The translations under genes and the position numbers were made by a program. Source: Glebionis coronaria (Eukaryota; Streptophyta; Magnoliopsida; Asterales; Asteraceae). Taken from it: a DNA stretch of 64,000 nucleotides. Below the pieces are notes generated by a model, which searched no databases, was not told the DNA's origin, and saw only the letters and a program-made list of their open reading frames with translations. The DNA lies in the NCBI GenBank assembly GCA_025667525.1, contig CM046881.1, positions 27,539,580-27,603,579 of the forward strand, written 5' to 3'. This document shows positions 1 to 10,885 of the stretch, piece by piece (positions within the stretch are counted from its first letter, which is position 1; each line of letters opens with the position of its first letter).

Positions 1-1583
1 TACAAGTAAGAAAACACACAAACACATCAAATCAAGAGTACATCAAGCAATAGTCTAAACACTAAGCACACAGGTACTAAGCATAAGCTTTTCCGCAACT
101 AAGATGTTTAGACTAAGTGATGTACACTTGACCATAATCTAAACATGAAGCACACACGTACTAAGCCTTAACTTTTCTGCAACTTAGATGTTTATATTAT
201 GAGATGCACACAACACATAACAACATATAAATGCATCAATAAGACTAAAGACATAAATGTAAAGGAAGGTACCGACACGATGATTTATAGTGGTTCGGTC
301 ACGAAGATCCTCTTCTCCCTACTCCAATCCTCGAGTACACCTTACTCAAGAGTTACTTCACTAGTCAACAAACTCCTTAAGGTGGAGAAACCATACACAA
401 CGTCGCTTATCCAATTTCTGACTCTAAGCTAAAAGTCGAATCCTAATCTTAAGTAGGACCAATATACACACGTCGCCTACTTCACCATTTTCCGACACAA
501 GGCTAGATGTCGAGTCCTAATCTTAGATAGGACCAATCTACACCCATCTACACCGATCTTCACACTAGTTATGTTTTATGGCCCAACATAACAAACCTTG
601 TGTTTTATGAACTAAACACATAAACCATATAGATCTAAGCACACAACACTTAGATCTATGACTCTAACATTATATCCAAGTATTAACAAACTTGGATCTA
701 CACAACTAACACCTAATCCAAGGATACCCATCACTTGGATCTTCTACCCTTACAAACACATCCAAGTGAACCCAACACTTGGATCTTCTACATATACATA
801 GTATGAAAACAATAACTTGATCTAGAAGGAGAGATCTTCATCATGTTATGAACCCAACACTTCATGATAATGGAAGTGTTCTTCTCATTGCAGTTGAGAG
901 GATGAGAGGATGGAGGATAGAATCACATCTTAAACAAGATTAATCAAAATTAACTAATCAAGGAGTTTAAAGATATTTTTGAAGAAACTATGCAAAAAGG
1001 GTTAAAAGAAAAGCTGGAAATGATCCACTATTTATAAGGCAAGAGTGAAACGGTAAAAAATACTCGCGGTTCCTTAAATGCCCCGCGGTTCCTTATCAAT
1101 AAGGAACCTCCGGCTTGGAGACTGTGTATTTTTGTCCTTTAGTGGGAAAATACCATTTATACCCTCAAAAGATATTCCTTTGGCATTTGGAATATGACAA
1201 ATTCAAATTAAAGGATATTCTTTGAAATATACCTAAGGGAATATTCTTTGGAATATTCCAAATTCAAATTTCCATTTTCTTTTTAATAAAACATTTTCTT
1301 AAAAATAAAGTTTATTAAAATCTTTTGTCACATTTGATTAAATGTGAGTTTTAAGAAAATATTAATCCTTGATTACTTAGTTAGGTTAATAACATGTTTA
1401 TTCATATCTTGAGTGATTCATGCCGAATGCGATCTTGAAGGTGTCGAGAGAAGTACACAAATGTATTCTTGAGTGATTACGAGTACCTTAACATTTTATA
1501 TAATGTATTGCAAATTATACGTTTGTCATCAACAAAACACAAAGAGATTATATTGAAAAAACATCGTAATGTTTGCACTAACA
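1..1583 (-). mobile_element. LTR fragment or solo LTR of a C2-like Copia element
   Basis: This stretch follows the LTR of the Copia element at 32473-41626 in the same orientation. Shared landmarks are the 'tttatagtggttcgg' block near 284, the 'ctaagctaaaagtcgaa' block near 425, a TATA-like box, a palindrome near 1087 and a 'gtgagttttaag' block near 1345. The probable end is ...CACTAACA at 1583, like the ...CATTAACA end of C2. No polypurine tract follows, so this is either the outer end of a 5' LTR of a minus-strand element lying to the left, or a solo LTR. It is well diverged from C2, so it is a related subfamily rather than a recent copy. The left end is cut by the window. Confidence 0.75.
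1028..1108 (-). promoter_or_regulatory. LTR core promoter: TATA box with upstream palindrome
   Basis: On the minus strand the sequence reads CCTTATAAATAG (1039-1028), a good plant TATA box. Some 48 bp upstream lies a near-perfect palindrome (1087-1108): GGTTCCTTAT, a two-base centre, then ATAAGGAACC. The same spacing occurs in both LTRs of C2. A further half-site GCGGTTCC lies at 1066-1073. Promoter function is inferred from position and conservation. Confidence 0.6.
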
Positions 1584-1654
1584 TAACGCATAGGCCGCAA
1601 TTAGTTGACTTTGTATACGTGTATCTACATCATTTATTTGGGTGCATAAGTATT

Positions 1655-1840
1655 TTTTTAGTTTACTAGGAGAAGTTCTCACCGCCTTTAGGACGAGTGG
1701 ACTACTCCCGCGAGAGTTTGTTCGGTATCTCGATGGATAGTATCCCTCCCAAATGAGATTTTTTCCATTCCCAATGCTTGAACCAAGACCTTTATTTAAG
1801 TAGCCCAGTGCTTTGACCAACTGTGTCAACCTCAATTGGT
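1655..1840 (-). mobile_element. tRNA-derived SINE with target-site duplications
   Basis: On the minus strand the head resembles a tRNA gene's internal promoter: an A-box-like TGACACAGTTGGTCAAAGC (about 1830-1812) and a B-box-like GGTTCAAGCATTGG (1784-1771). The body runs about 186 bp and ends in an A-rich tail (AAACTAAAAAAA). Flanking direct repeats are visible: GGGTGCATAAGTATT at 1640-1654 and GAGTGCATACGTATT at 1841-1855, 13 of 15 matching. Head, tail and duplications together make a SINE the best call. It is not a functional tRNA gene because no cloverleaf can be closed. Confidence 0.75.
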
Positions 1841-1855
1841 GAGTGCATACGTATT

Positions 1856-2966
1856 AGACTATACATTATCACCTCTTTTTTTAATACTAGAATGGTGTCC
1901 GCGCAATGCGACGGCGAGTCTTCGGTATTGATTTTTGAATTGAACAAATATTATTATCTTACTTATCAAGTTCGTATTCACATTGATGTTAAAAGGGTAA
2001 AAGGATGAAATCAAAATAAACACGCTAAAAATTAAAAAAAAAACTGAAAGTTAATAAAAAAATTTAAATTTGATTTGAATTAAAGAGTACAAAATTTTAG
2101 AAAATACAGTGAGCTTAGTTATGAAAGTAGTAAATAGATAAAAAGATACTTCAATTTAAAATAAAAATTGTTATTCTAATAGATTGATACAAAAGTTTGT
2201 TACAAAAGGTTGTTACAAACGGTAATATTATACAGAATATAAAAAAGACACCAACAACTTATTATATTTAGTAAGTAAAATTGGCTGAAAATTCAGTTTT
2301 ACTATTTTTAAAGGTCCCAAATACTTTATAATATAGTTATATATTCTTTTGTTTTAAAAAAATAAATTTTTCTGGTTAAATTTCTTGGAAGAGCTATGAA
2401 AAATGCCACCAAAGACACTTTATATATATTTATTTTAAGTTCCTTATATTTAATTTTTTGAGTTACAGGAATAATACAAAATTAAATTATATTTTGCTTT
2501 TAGAAAACATCGCGATGACATATTGTAGATATAAACAATCTACTTACATACATGTAAATGATAAGTGAACAACAAAATGTGTCCGTAAATTTTTATTAAA
2601 TAATATATGCATTATTGTTTCGATAATATTATCAATATAGATATAATGATTTCTTAATGATAAATAGTACACTAGTACTTTTTTTTTAACATTAATTTCG
2701 TTTCATACCTCACATACGGAGGAAAGTTGAACACAACAAGTTAAATCAAAAATAAAAAGCAAAATAGAAACTAATTTGTCAAACAAAATACACAAAGTAA
2801 GAAGTTGAGGCAGGCTAAAACATACACCATAAAAGTTATGACGGAGGGACAACAACACAATATTAGGATGAAGAGAAATAATTAATGTAAGCTTTTCACG
2901 GATATACCTACGAAAGTTCATCGGAACAAAGTTTCTTAAAAGTACATATATATTTTGACTTGCCTG
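1856..2966. other. AT-rich sequence with no recognised feature
   Basis: I see no coding region, LTR end or terminal inverted repeat here. It is rich in A/T homopolymers. Short open frames on either strand have no recognisable composition or motif. Confidence 0.5.
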
Positions 2967-2974
2967 ATCATATT

Positions 2975-3432
2975 CAATGTTTTGAAACCCGGGTCGACCC
3001 GGCCGGTTCAACCGGTTGGACCGGTTCCGGCCGAAAAAACGGGTCAAATTGACCCGGGTCTTACATTTTGGAAACCCGGTGTGACCCGCCGGGTTTGAAG
3101 CGACCCGGGTTGACCCGGTTCGTGCGACCCGGCCGGGTTTTGATTTTTTTCGATTCTTTTGTTTTTTTTTTCGTTTTTTCGCGATATAATTATACGTATT
3201 TGTAACGTAACTTTGTTTTTTACGTGTTATATTTGTTAGTAAATGGTGTTTAGGCCAAATATATGAAATATTTATGATTTATATTTATATATATATAGTA
3301 ATATTGAAAATATATAAATAATTTTTTTTAATTGAAAACCGGGTCGACCCGGCGGTCCAACCGGTTGAACCGGTGACCCGGTGACCCGATGGCTCAACCG
3401 GGTCGATTCAAAACCCGGGTTTTAAAACATTG
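2975..3432. mobile_element. hAT-type MITE (458 bp) with 8-bp duplication
   Basis: The terminal inverted repeats are CAATGTTTTGAAACCCGGGT on the left and the reverse complement of CAATGTTTTAAAACCCGGGT on the right (19 of 20 matching). Both sides are flanked by an identical 8-bp duplication ATCATATT (2967-2974 and 3433-3440), the size typical of hAT elements. Internally both arms are packed with ACCCGG and ACCGGTT words, so they can fold on each other, with an AT-rich centre (about 3140-3335). There is no transposase, so it would need one supplied in trans. Confidence 0.9.
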
Positions 3433-3440
3433 ATCATATT

Positions 3441-4391
3441 ATATCGGGTACGTAATGAATTTGAATACCTTTGAAAGAAGACAAGTATAAAGAAACAAGT
3501 ATTCATATATTATGATGTTGATTTAGCACATAAGCCTAAAATCTTTTGGAAAGTTATTGTGATTTAGGAATCTAGATAAAGTTTTGACATCACGTGATTG
3601 TGACTAACAATAGTTTTTTGGTAACGTAACTATCAAAGTTTACCGTCTTGTTGTTTTTAATGAATGCCCATGTAATCCTTCAAGATCCGCAAATCTTTTC
3701 ATTATGTCATTATTCGAGACCTCGTAGCCAAATGAAAGTCAAATGATCTTTTTTATACACATGAACTCATTATTGCACCGCTAATTTCGCTTGAGCAATC
3801 CCTATAGTAAAACGGAGGTATAGTATACAACATGCATGCTTGTCGTTTGAATCTAATTTTATTTCAGTGAACTTCTCGTTTTCTATTATCAAGCTTAATT
3901 TGCTTCATTGCTACTGTATTTTCGGCGTTACTGGACATCCAGCTTTACATAAGAAGCTTGATTTTTTGCTTCTTGTGCTTGTACATAACAATGCTGTTTA
4001 TTCTTAATCCATGCATTAATGTAATCGTATGTACGTAACAATATGATACAGTTTTAGATTTCCAAGTCTTGTATAAGATTTTCTTGGCATAAATAAATCA
4101 TTTTAATATAGTAATATTGATTTGCAGTATCATAGCATCCGGTCAAATGTATTGAAACAAGCCATACTGATATATTATAATATTCTTTTGGTATACCGAA
4201 CTCATGACTTTTCTTTGAATTTTTTTCTTACTACAATATATACCCATACAAATATACAATAATGATAATACTCGGTATTAAATTTTCCAATCCACATATC
4301 TAAACGTTTAATTGACCATGTAAAAAGAATTGAAAAAATGTGTGCATGATTTCTAGAGTTATGTTCAAAAAAAAAAAAAGATTTCTGAAGT
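3441..4391. other. Intergenic sequence with no recognised feature
   Basis: This is AT-rich sequence between the hAT MITE and the CACTA element. I see no coding region, repeat array or element terminus. Confidence 0.5.
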
Positions 4392-4399
4392 TATCACTA

Positions 4400-4860
4400 C
4401 TACACAAAACGCTAAAGAGACCTCCTTAAAAAGACTGGTTATGAAAAAACATGTCTCTATGACCAAAAATGGTGGGAAGGGAATGCATGGAAATCAGTTT
4501 TCTTTAAAAAAAACCAGTCTCCGTAATGTGAATTCTAAAGAAACCGGTTTTTAAGATGCAACCAGTCTTTTTTATAAGAGTAAAGACACTGGTTTTTACG
4601 TAACAACATGTCTCTATGTGTTTCTTTTACGGACACCAGTTTTTATAAAAAAAAACCAGTGTTTTTACACATTTTAAGACATTGGTTTTTAAAAAACCAG
4701 TCTTGTTTTATTTTAATAGATTATGGTTAATTTTTTTTTTAAACATAAAACCTGTCTTTATATGTTAATGTTAAGGACACCGTTTTATATCAAAAAAACT
4801 AGTGTTTTTAGACATTTAAAAACACGGGTTCTTTTAACAACCAGTCTTTTTTATGTAAAT
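4400..4860. repeat. CACTA left subterminal repeats
   Basis: At least ten diverged copies of a word like AAGACTGGTTTTT or its complement AAAAACCAGTCTT occur here in alternating orientation. In CACTA elements such subterminal repeats are the binding sites for the TnpA-like protein. That role is inferred from the family. Confidence 0.75.
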
Positions 4861-7534
4861 AAATTTTGAGCTTAATTTTTTTTACATGCTACTTTAACTA
4901 GCATGCCATTTAGGAGCTTATTTTTTTAACAAGCTCTCAAACTCTGTCAGCCAAATGAGACTTATTTTTTATAATAACTTTTTAAAAAAAAACAATACGA
5001 TAAGCTCTGATAAACTTATGCGCTAAACATACCCTTAATGGATAAAAATACAAATAAGAATGGTGAGGTTTTGTGAGGCGGCAAAAGAAATACGTGAGGC
5101 GGTTAAGAACAAATTTGGGAATTTTAAAATGAAATTTTGCACCGGGTCTCACGCTAAATTAAATCTCAATCATGTTTTCACGGTTTAAAATCTTTGACTT
5201 CTTTCATAATCTAATACTCCAATATCAACGTGGGATATGGTTTCTGGTCCCAATCCACATGGTTATCTTAATTTCTTGTATTGCCAAGCCAATGACTACT
5301 CGAGTTTGATGTCAATTTTTATTGTGTGATTAATTAGTTCTCCCTTTTTGTGTGTGAGATCTCATCATTGTTGCAGTTTTTGTGTACCATCATTTATGAA
5401 AAAAGGAATTGGGTTTAAGATCCACAAACCATAAGTGACGAGGAATTGGGTTTAAGATCACAAGTGACGAACTACAGGTAAATTTTTAAATTTTATTTCA
5501 TGGTTCGGAGATGTTTTTTCTTTATTAAACCATGATTGGTTATGTTAAAAAAGACCATGATTGGTTGATGTTTATTTACTTTTTTTACTCATCTTTTTCT
5601 TCTTAACCTCTTCCACTAAAGCATTTGTTTCGATTACATGCCTCCTTTCAAGGTCCTATAATGTCACTTGGACTAATAAAACATTATAAGAGTCTAAAAT
5701 TTCACACAGGTATTTATCATTTTCTTACCAAGTCGCGATTATACTTTTATTCTGAAAGTTTTACTGTACAATTTGTTGTAGTAGGTTCTTTACCTATTTA
5801 GTCATGGCTGCCTTTTGGACCTGTTATATATTGAAGAGAGTCTACGAAACCACAAACATGAGGCTGCATATTGCATCCGTCACCAGCACCATCTTATCAT
5901 CCGAGAGTGATTGTTTTTTTTATATTCAATGAGGTAGTTGGTTCGGGTTTCACCAGATCTATGGTCGACGGTTTTCATCAGACCTTATACGGTGTGTGTC
6001 GTTCTTCAGGTGAGAACCACCAACGAAAGGTGTGTCCGTCTATAGCAATAACCAGTAGGTGCGTCTTAGTCTCCACATAACACCACCGCATGGGTGTTTG
6101 GCTCGGGCAGAAAAACACCATCAGTGGATGTTTGGTTTTGGCAGAAAACGCATAAGGTGCGTTTGGTTTAATAAGTGACTTAGTATGTTATAATAATAAT
6201 AAAGTGATTTAGTATGTTATAATTGTCTAAAGTGATTTACTATGTTATCATACACGGTTTTTAGAGGTACTATATTGTTAACACGCCATTGTGATTATTT
6301 TCAGTTAATAAATAACTGTGATGTAGTGATGTGGAGATGAGTTGATTGAGCTTTTAGGGAGATTTTAGAAGCGGTGAGTCGTGAGCATTGAGCGTTGTGA
6401 TTTTTAATGCTGGTTTGCCAAGCAGCAATCAGCTTTATCTTTTATTAAGTAGCATTTAGGAGCGTTGAGCATTTAGGAGTTGGTTTACACATTATGATTG
6501 CACCTACAGCTATGTTAGCAAACGTTTTCTTATGGAATTAAATGCTCATAGCTGCTTATAGCTACTGCCACTTTTTGCCAAACACACCATGCATCAGTTT
6601 GAATAGAAAGTGTTGGCTGATAAGTATGGAGTATGTAATTAGTAACAATAAATTGATGGTGCATTGCTTCTTATGTTAAAGGTGTTTTATAAAAAGCTTC
6701 GATTAAATTTCAACGCTTGGAAATCTTTGCTAGATAAGAGTAGTTTCTGGTGACCAATGTAAATAGAGACGATGATGGATCTTATGCCCAGTGTGTGCCT
6801 TTTAAGCTTCCAATAATGCATGATGTGAACCAGAAACCTCGTTGGCGTCGTAGGGACATTGAACTACAAAACACTTAATTTTCTTTTATGTTATGTTATA
6901 ATTTTACTTACTCATTTTTGTTTGTTTCTTTATTTTTTAATAAATGATGGTGGCTGTAAGTTGGGTAAATTTATACAGTATATGAGCTTATACTTTATAT
7001 GGATATAGAGCTAGTATGTTAAAAAAAAGATATAGAGCTAGTTGTATATTCATGAAACGTAGAGCATGCATTTTATTTGTTGTAGACTTGTGCAGTTGTG
7101 CTGATTGATCCACTATTTTTATCATCTGCTTTACACTCTATATCATGAACTAGAGTTCTTTAACCATAATAATTACTTTGTCTATCCAGATTGTTCTAAC
7201 GTGACTGAAGATGGACTGATTATATGACCTCATCTACAATAGCGGTTGAAACTCCGATCTCATAATTCTTATGCCCAGTGGAGCTTGGTTTACATTGTGG
7301 CGACAAGTTAAATAAAAACAAATTTGATTTGAAATATGTATTTGACAATTTTAATCCTTCCAATTAATAAAGTTCTCTTTATTTACATACATTTGTTGTT
7401 TATGACAATTCAAGTCCTTTAATTTAGTTTTTTTTATATAATTCTTGTATTTACATTATTCCATTGTAGAGGGTTAAATTTGTAAAATTTGGAATTTAAT
7501 AAAAATTCCAATTTTTTTTTTAAAAAAAAATTAA

Positions 7535-7812
7535 GTAAAAAGAGACTGGTTTTTAAAAAAAAACACATTTTTTTTACTCCATAAAAAGACTGGTTAGATG
7601 CTCTTAAAAAGACTGCTTTCTGGAGATTAGTATGGAGACCAATCTCTAAAGAGACTTGTTTTTATGAACATAACCAGTGTCTATTCTTTTAATAGAGACT
7701 GGTTTCAAAACCAGTCTCTTTATGTTTCGAGCAAGGAGATCCTCCACATAGAGACGTCCTACAAAACCAGTCTCTATTGCCTTTTTGAACCAGTCTCCAT
7801 GGACTTTTTTGT
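7535..7812. repeat. CACTA right subterminal repeats
   Basis: The same GACTGGTTTT/AACCAGTCTC words as the left end recur here, again in both orientations, up to the right terminus. Some copies extend to GAGACTGGTTT with a matching AAACCAGTCTC a few bases away, so they can pair locally. Confidence 0.75.
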
Positions 7813-7822
7813 AGTAGTGTAT

Positions 7823-8799
7823 GTTAATGGTAATTTAATAATGTGTGCATGTTATTAAATTACTATTGTAAATGAGAGAATTTAGAGAATGATAAAATTT
7901 GAATGTAATTATTCAAATTAAAAAATGTGAGTTACAAGCTACTTATAGCACTTGTATTGATAATATAATGCTAATCATCTTAGAGAGCGGCTAGATCTTA
8001 AAATTTGGTGCTAAATATGTTAAATAGGTTTGACACGAGAATCATTTGACATTACATTTTATGATAGTGTGGTGAATCAAATAAAAAGTGATGTTAAAAG
8101 GTAAAAAATAATGATATTATGAACTTACAAACACCACAGTTTACTAAAAAAATCAAAATAAAAAAAAAAAAAGTTTGGCGTGAGCTGGTGACTTAGGAGC
8201 AAGAAAGTTTGGTGTCATGTTCAGTGTGGTAAGCCAACGAAATTTTGGTGCCAAAAGCTTAGCAGCCCAGTTACCAGCTTTTGTTCCTCCCGCTCAAAGA
8301 AACTAAAACGGCCTAACAATTATCAAATGGTTTTGATGCTTTATATAATGAGATGAGATATAAGCTACATATCAAGTCTTCTTAAGTTTGCTAGCTTCTT
8401 CATAACTTAGAGCTTAAACCTCTGCTTCTCATAGTTGTGTTGACATTTGCAATAACTTCTGTTTTTATACCATTATCCCCTTATCTAGGAACGGATGTAT
8501 ATGTAGAGTATGAGGGTTGGTGCCTCCTATAGCTAGTTTGATAAGATGAGATTTTAATATATTTTTTTTATTTCAACCTTTTATCGAACATGTCCTCCAC
8601 TAAAAACTCAAATTTCCCTCACCCATATATTAGATCTTAACATTTAACGCTCTAAAACCTTATAAATCTGTCATCTCTAAGTAAAAATACTCGATTTATC
8701 ATTTCGATACTAGTTTGTTTTCGTGTTTTGCTGGTATTGTATAAAAAAGTTTCCCCCCAGATTCTAATTTCTGGTTCCGTCATTACCCCTACGCACTAT
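7823..8799. other. Intergenic sequence, probably with 3' LTR debris of a Copia relic
   Basis: No coding region is seen. The part at about 8390-8800 lies directly downstream (minus strand) of a Copia RNase H tail and may be its untranslated end and 3' LTR, for example a run near 8390-8460 that on the minus strand reads like an LTR U3/R. I could not place LTR boundaries. Confidence 0.35.
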
Positions 8800-8987
8800 A
8801 AGTAGGCAATGTGAAAGGATCACACATGCCTAACTTGTCTAAGTATTGGTGAAATAGATAAATAGTTAGTACCTTGGTCATAAAAGCAACAACTTGTTGT
8901 TTGTGAGAACATAGAAAATCGAGATCTGGCTAGCCTTGATTTTATCTCTGACAAAATGACAATCTATCTCAATTTGTTTGCATAAAG
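8800..8987 (-). pseudogene. pol: Copia pol relic: C-terminal end of RNase H
   Basis: Read on the minus strand, two stretches match the end of a Copia RNase H. One resembles IEIDCHFVRDKI, just left of 8978. The other ends in KLGMCDP near 8817. They are joined with a small frame disruption. In the family this region follows the last catalytic residue of RNase H and ends the polyprotein. The upstream part of the gene is missing because the LTR of another element begins at about 8988, so this is probably the insertion target of E1. It is not functional. Confidence 0.65.
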
Positions 8988-9687
8988 TGTTAAAGGGTTG
9001 TGTTTGGTGGAAGTGTATGAAGGAATATGTACATGAAATAATATATGTTTAAAATTCGTCTCGAGCCTAACGAGACGCACGCATAAATCGTTAAGAAATA
9101 TATAATTAATATAATATTCAATGTTAATTATAGTTAAACAAATAAACCAAGAAGGGAAAATTGAGTAAAAGGAAACAAAGGGGAACACGCTTTGGGCTTG
9201 TAGTTGATGGAAGCCCAACTCCTCACCTCCTTAAGGATGTATGGGGATATATAAGGAGGTCTTAGAGTCCTCATTATTCATAAGTTTTATGCCTAAATCT
9301 TTCCTCCACTCTTCCTTTAGTTGATCGGCCGAACACCCAAATTAGTGTTTCGGTTTGTTTGAGTGGTTCGACCAAGAAGAAAGAAACAAGGGTTTCTTTA
9401 GTTGATTGATTCAAATGGATCGGTTTGTGGCTGGTTTAACATAAACGTACTAGCATACTTATTTCTTGTTACGTATTGTGTGCGTATACTTAGAGAGATC
9501 ATTGTTTGATCTTTATTGGTTTTCGGTTATTTGATTTTTCGATAAAGGTGATTTATCCATTGCTAAAAGGTACGCGATTCTTTACCGTTTATGTTAAGTA
9601 CTTGTATATACGTGATCTTTTTATTCTGTTGCGTACTCGTGATTACTAACATGTTAATATGGTTAAGGTTTTTTTTAAGTTCCAACA
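8988..9687 (+). mobile_element. 5' LTR of element E1 (probable Copia-type)
   Basis: The stretch starts TGTTAAAG and ends TTCCAACA, giving the TG...CA ends of an LTR, and is followed at once by a primer-binding-like sequence. A TATA-like GATATATAAGG lies near 9247. The right boundary is well supported by the primer-binding site. The left boundary (8988) is chosen from the TG and from the loss of the Copia relic at that point, and could be off by some bases. The partner LTR must lie beyond the window. Confidence 0.6.
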
Positions 9688-9702
9688 GTGGCATCACGAG
9701 CC
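9688..9702 (+). promoter_or_regulatory. E1 primer-binding site (variant initiator-Met tRNA type)
   Basis: GTGGCATCACGAGCC directly follows the LTR. The usual plant site is TGGTATCAGAGC. This copy has T to C and an inserted C, so its pairing to the tRNA 3' end is weakened. Confidence 0.55.
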
Positions 9703-10736
9703 GTTCGTATAGCTTTTAATTACATTAAAAAACGAAAGATCTAAAATTGTATAAACTTAATATGATGTTGTATAATTGTTTTATTTGACGATTGGGTTTT
9801 CATAAACACGATAATTAGGGTTAATAAAATTAATTAGACAAATTCTAAGTTGTATGCAATTTGTAGATAAATAAGTTGTTAATTGTTAATTAGTCGTTCT
9901 TTATCGCTTTATTAATCGTTAATATGATAGATTCATGGGAATCATGCAAGTCTACCATGGATCATGTGTTCTTGATATTAGATATATATACGTTATTAAT
10001 CGTTAATGATTTATACATGCTTAATTGATGGTTTATGATGAATCTTGACATAATTAATGTGTAATTTTTAAAAATGTTTGTTTGACACTCGTCACTAAAA
10101 AAATCATAATATATTCATACGATGTCCGAAAAATCTGAAATTTTTGTGGGAGGTCCATGACTCAAAGGTCTACAACTTTGTAGTTTTGAGCTAACGCTAG
10201 GGAAGACCCGAGCTATACTCTGACGTGACATGCAGTCAACTTAAATTGTAAGATAACTTTACGTGTTATGTGATGTATACTTGAATTTTAATTACGCAAT
10301 CGATTTTTCGATGCATGTGGCTCACTTCCATTAAGAAGTGAAAGTCTTGTTCATGTATATGCATTGTTTTAATTAACTGACTTGGATTCCTCACCAATTT
10401 GTATGCATGTGTTATGTGATTAATTGTTAATTGGATATATGTTTTAGGTTAATGTTTATTTGTTTTCTTTTGATTATAATTGTTATGAATCATGTTCAAA
10501 GCAAATAGTTTTTCGAAAATAAAAATAAATCGGAATAAAAATATATGAAATTTGATTTATTTTAAGCTTATTCTTGAACGGTCATATGTGGCAACAAATG
10601 AGTCGCTCTTATATGGTTTTAAATCTAACGCACGTCGTGACTTGCAAGAATCAATTTTATAATGTGTTTTCTACTTTAAATATGTAAAATTTTATTAATG
10701 ACTTTGTAGGGTCCACTAGATGTGGATCTTGAAGCC
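9703..10736 (+). other. E1 internal leader, non-coding
   Basis: About 1 kb of AT-rich sequence after the primer-binding site. I find no gag start. The element is interrupted at 10737 by the 3' LTR of C1. The last five bases, AAGCC (10732-10736), should reappear after the far LTR of C1, outside the window. Confidence 0.5.
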
Positions 10737-10885
10737 TGTTAAGGATGGTGAACGACTTATGTAATCACAAGTCTATTCACAGAGAGACTCTTAATGTAAT
10801 ACAAAGTATAAGCACGGAATACAAATACTATGAACAAGAAGAAACAAAATAACTAAATAACTTGATCCTTACTAAGGATTCCTAC
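10737..10885 (-). mobile_element. C1 3' LTR, distal part
   Basis: This is the end of the LTR in element orientation, ending ...CCTTAACA when read on the minus strand. The terminal repeats TGTTA/TAACA match the start at 21359. The 5 bp at 10881-10885 (CCTAC) are the left copy of the duplication made by the G1 insertion. Confidence 0.75.

Larger units (their letters stand above)
4395..7819. mobile_element. Non-autonomous CACTA (En/Spm-type) DNA transposon, 3.4 kb
   Basis: The ends read CACTACTACACAAAA on the left and TTTTTTGTAGTAGTG on the right, an inverted pair with the family's diagnostic CACTA terminus. A 3-bp duplication TAT flanks both ends (4392-4394 and 7820-7822), as expected for this superfamily. 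Both subterminal zones carry many copies of a GACTGGTTTT-like word in both orientations. The interior (about 4900-7530) shows no transposase and no frame I recognise. A 69-codon frame at 5871-6080 is open but has no known motif. The element is therefore probably mobilised in trans or dead. Confidence 0.88.

Noticed and set aside
1771..1830. Possible tRNA gene from A- and B-box words
   Set aside because: No acceptor stem or anticodon arm can be formed, and the flanking duplications and A-rich tail identify a SINE.
8988..9687. Possible start of the E1 LTR at other TG dinucleotides nearby
   Set aside because: Only 8988 combines TGTT/AACA ends with the loss of the Copia relic. The choice remains uncertain by a few bases.
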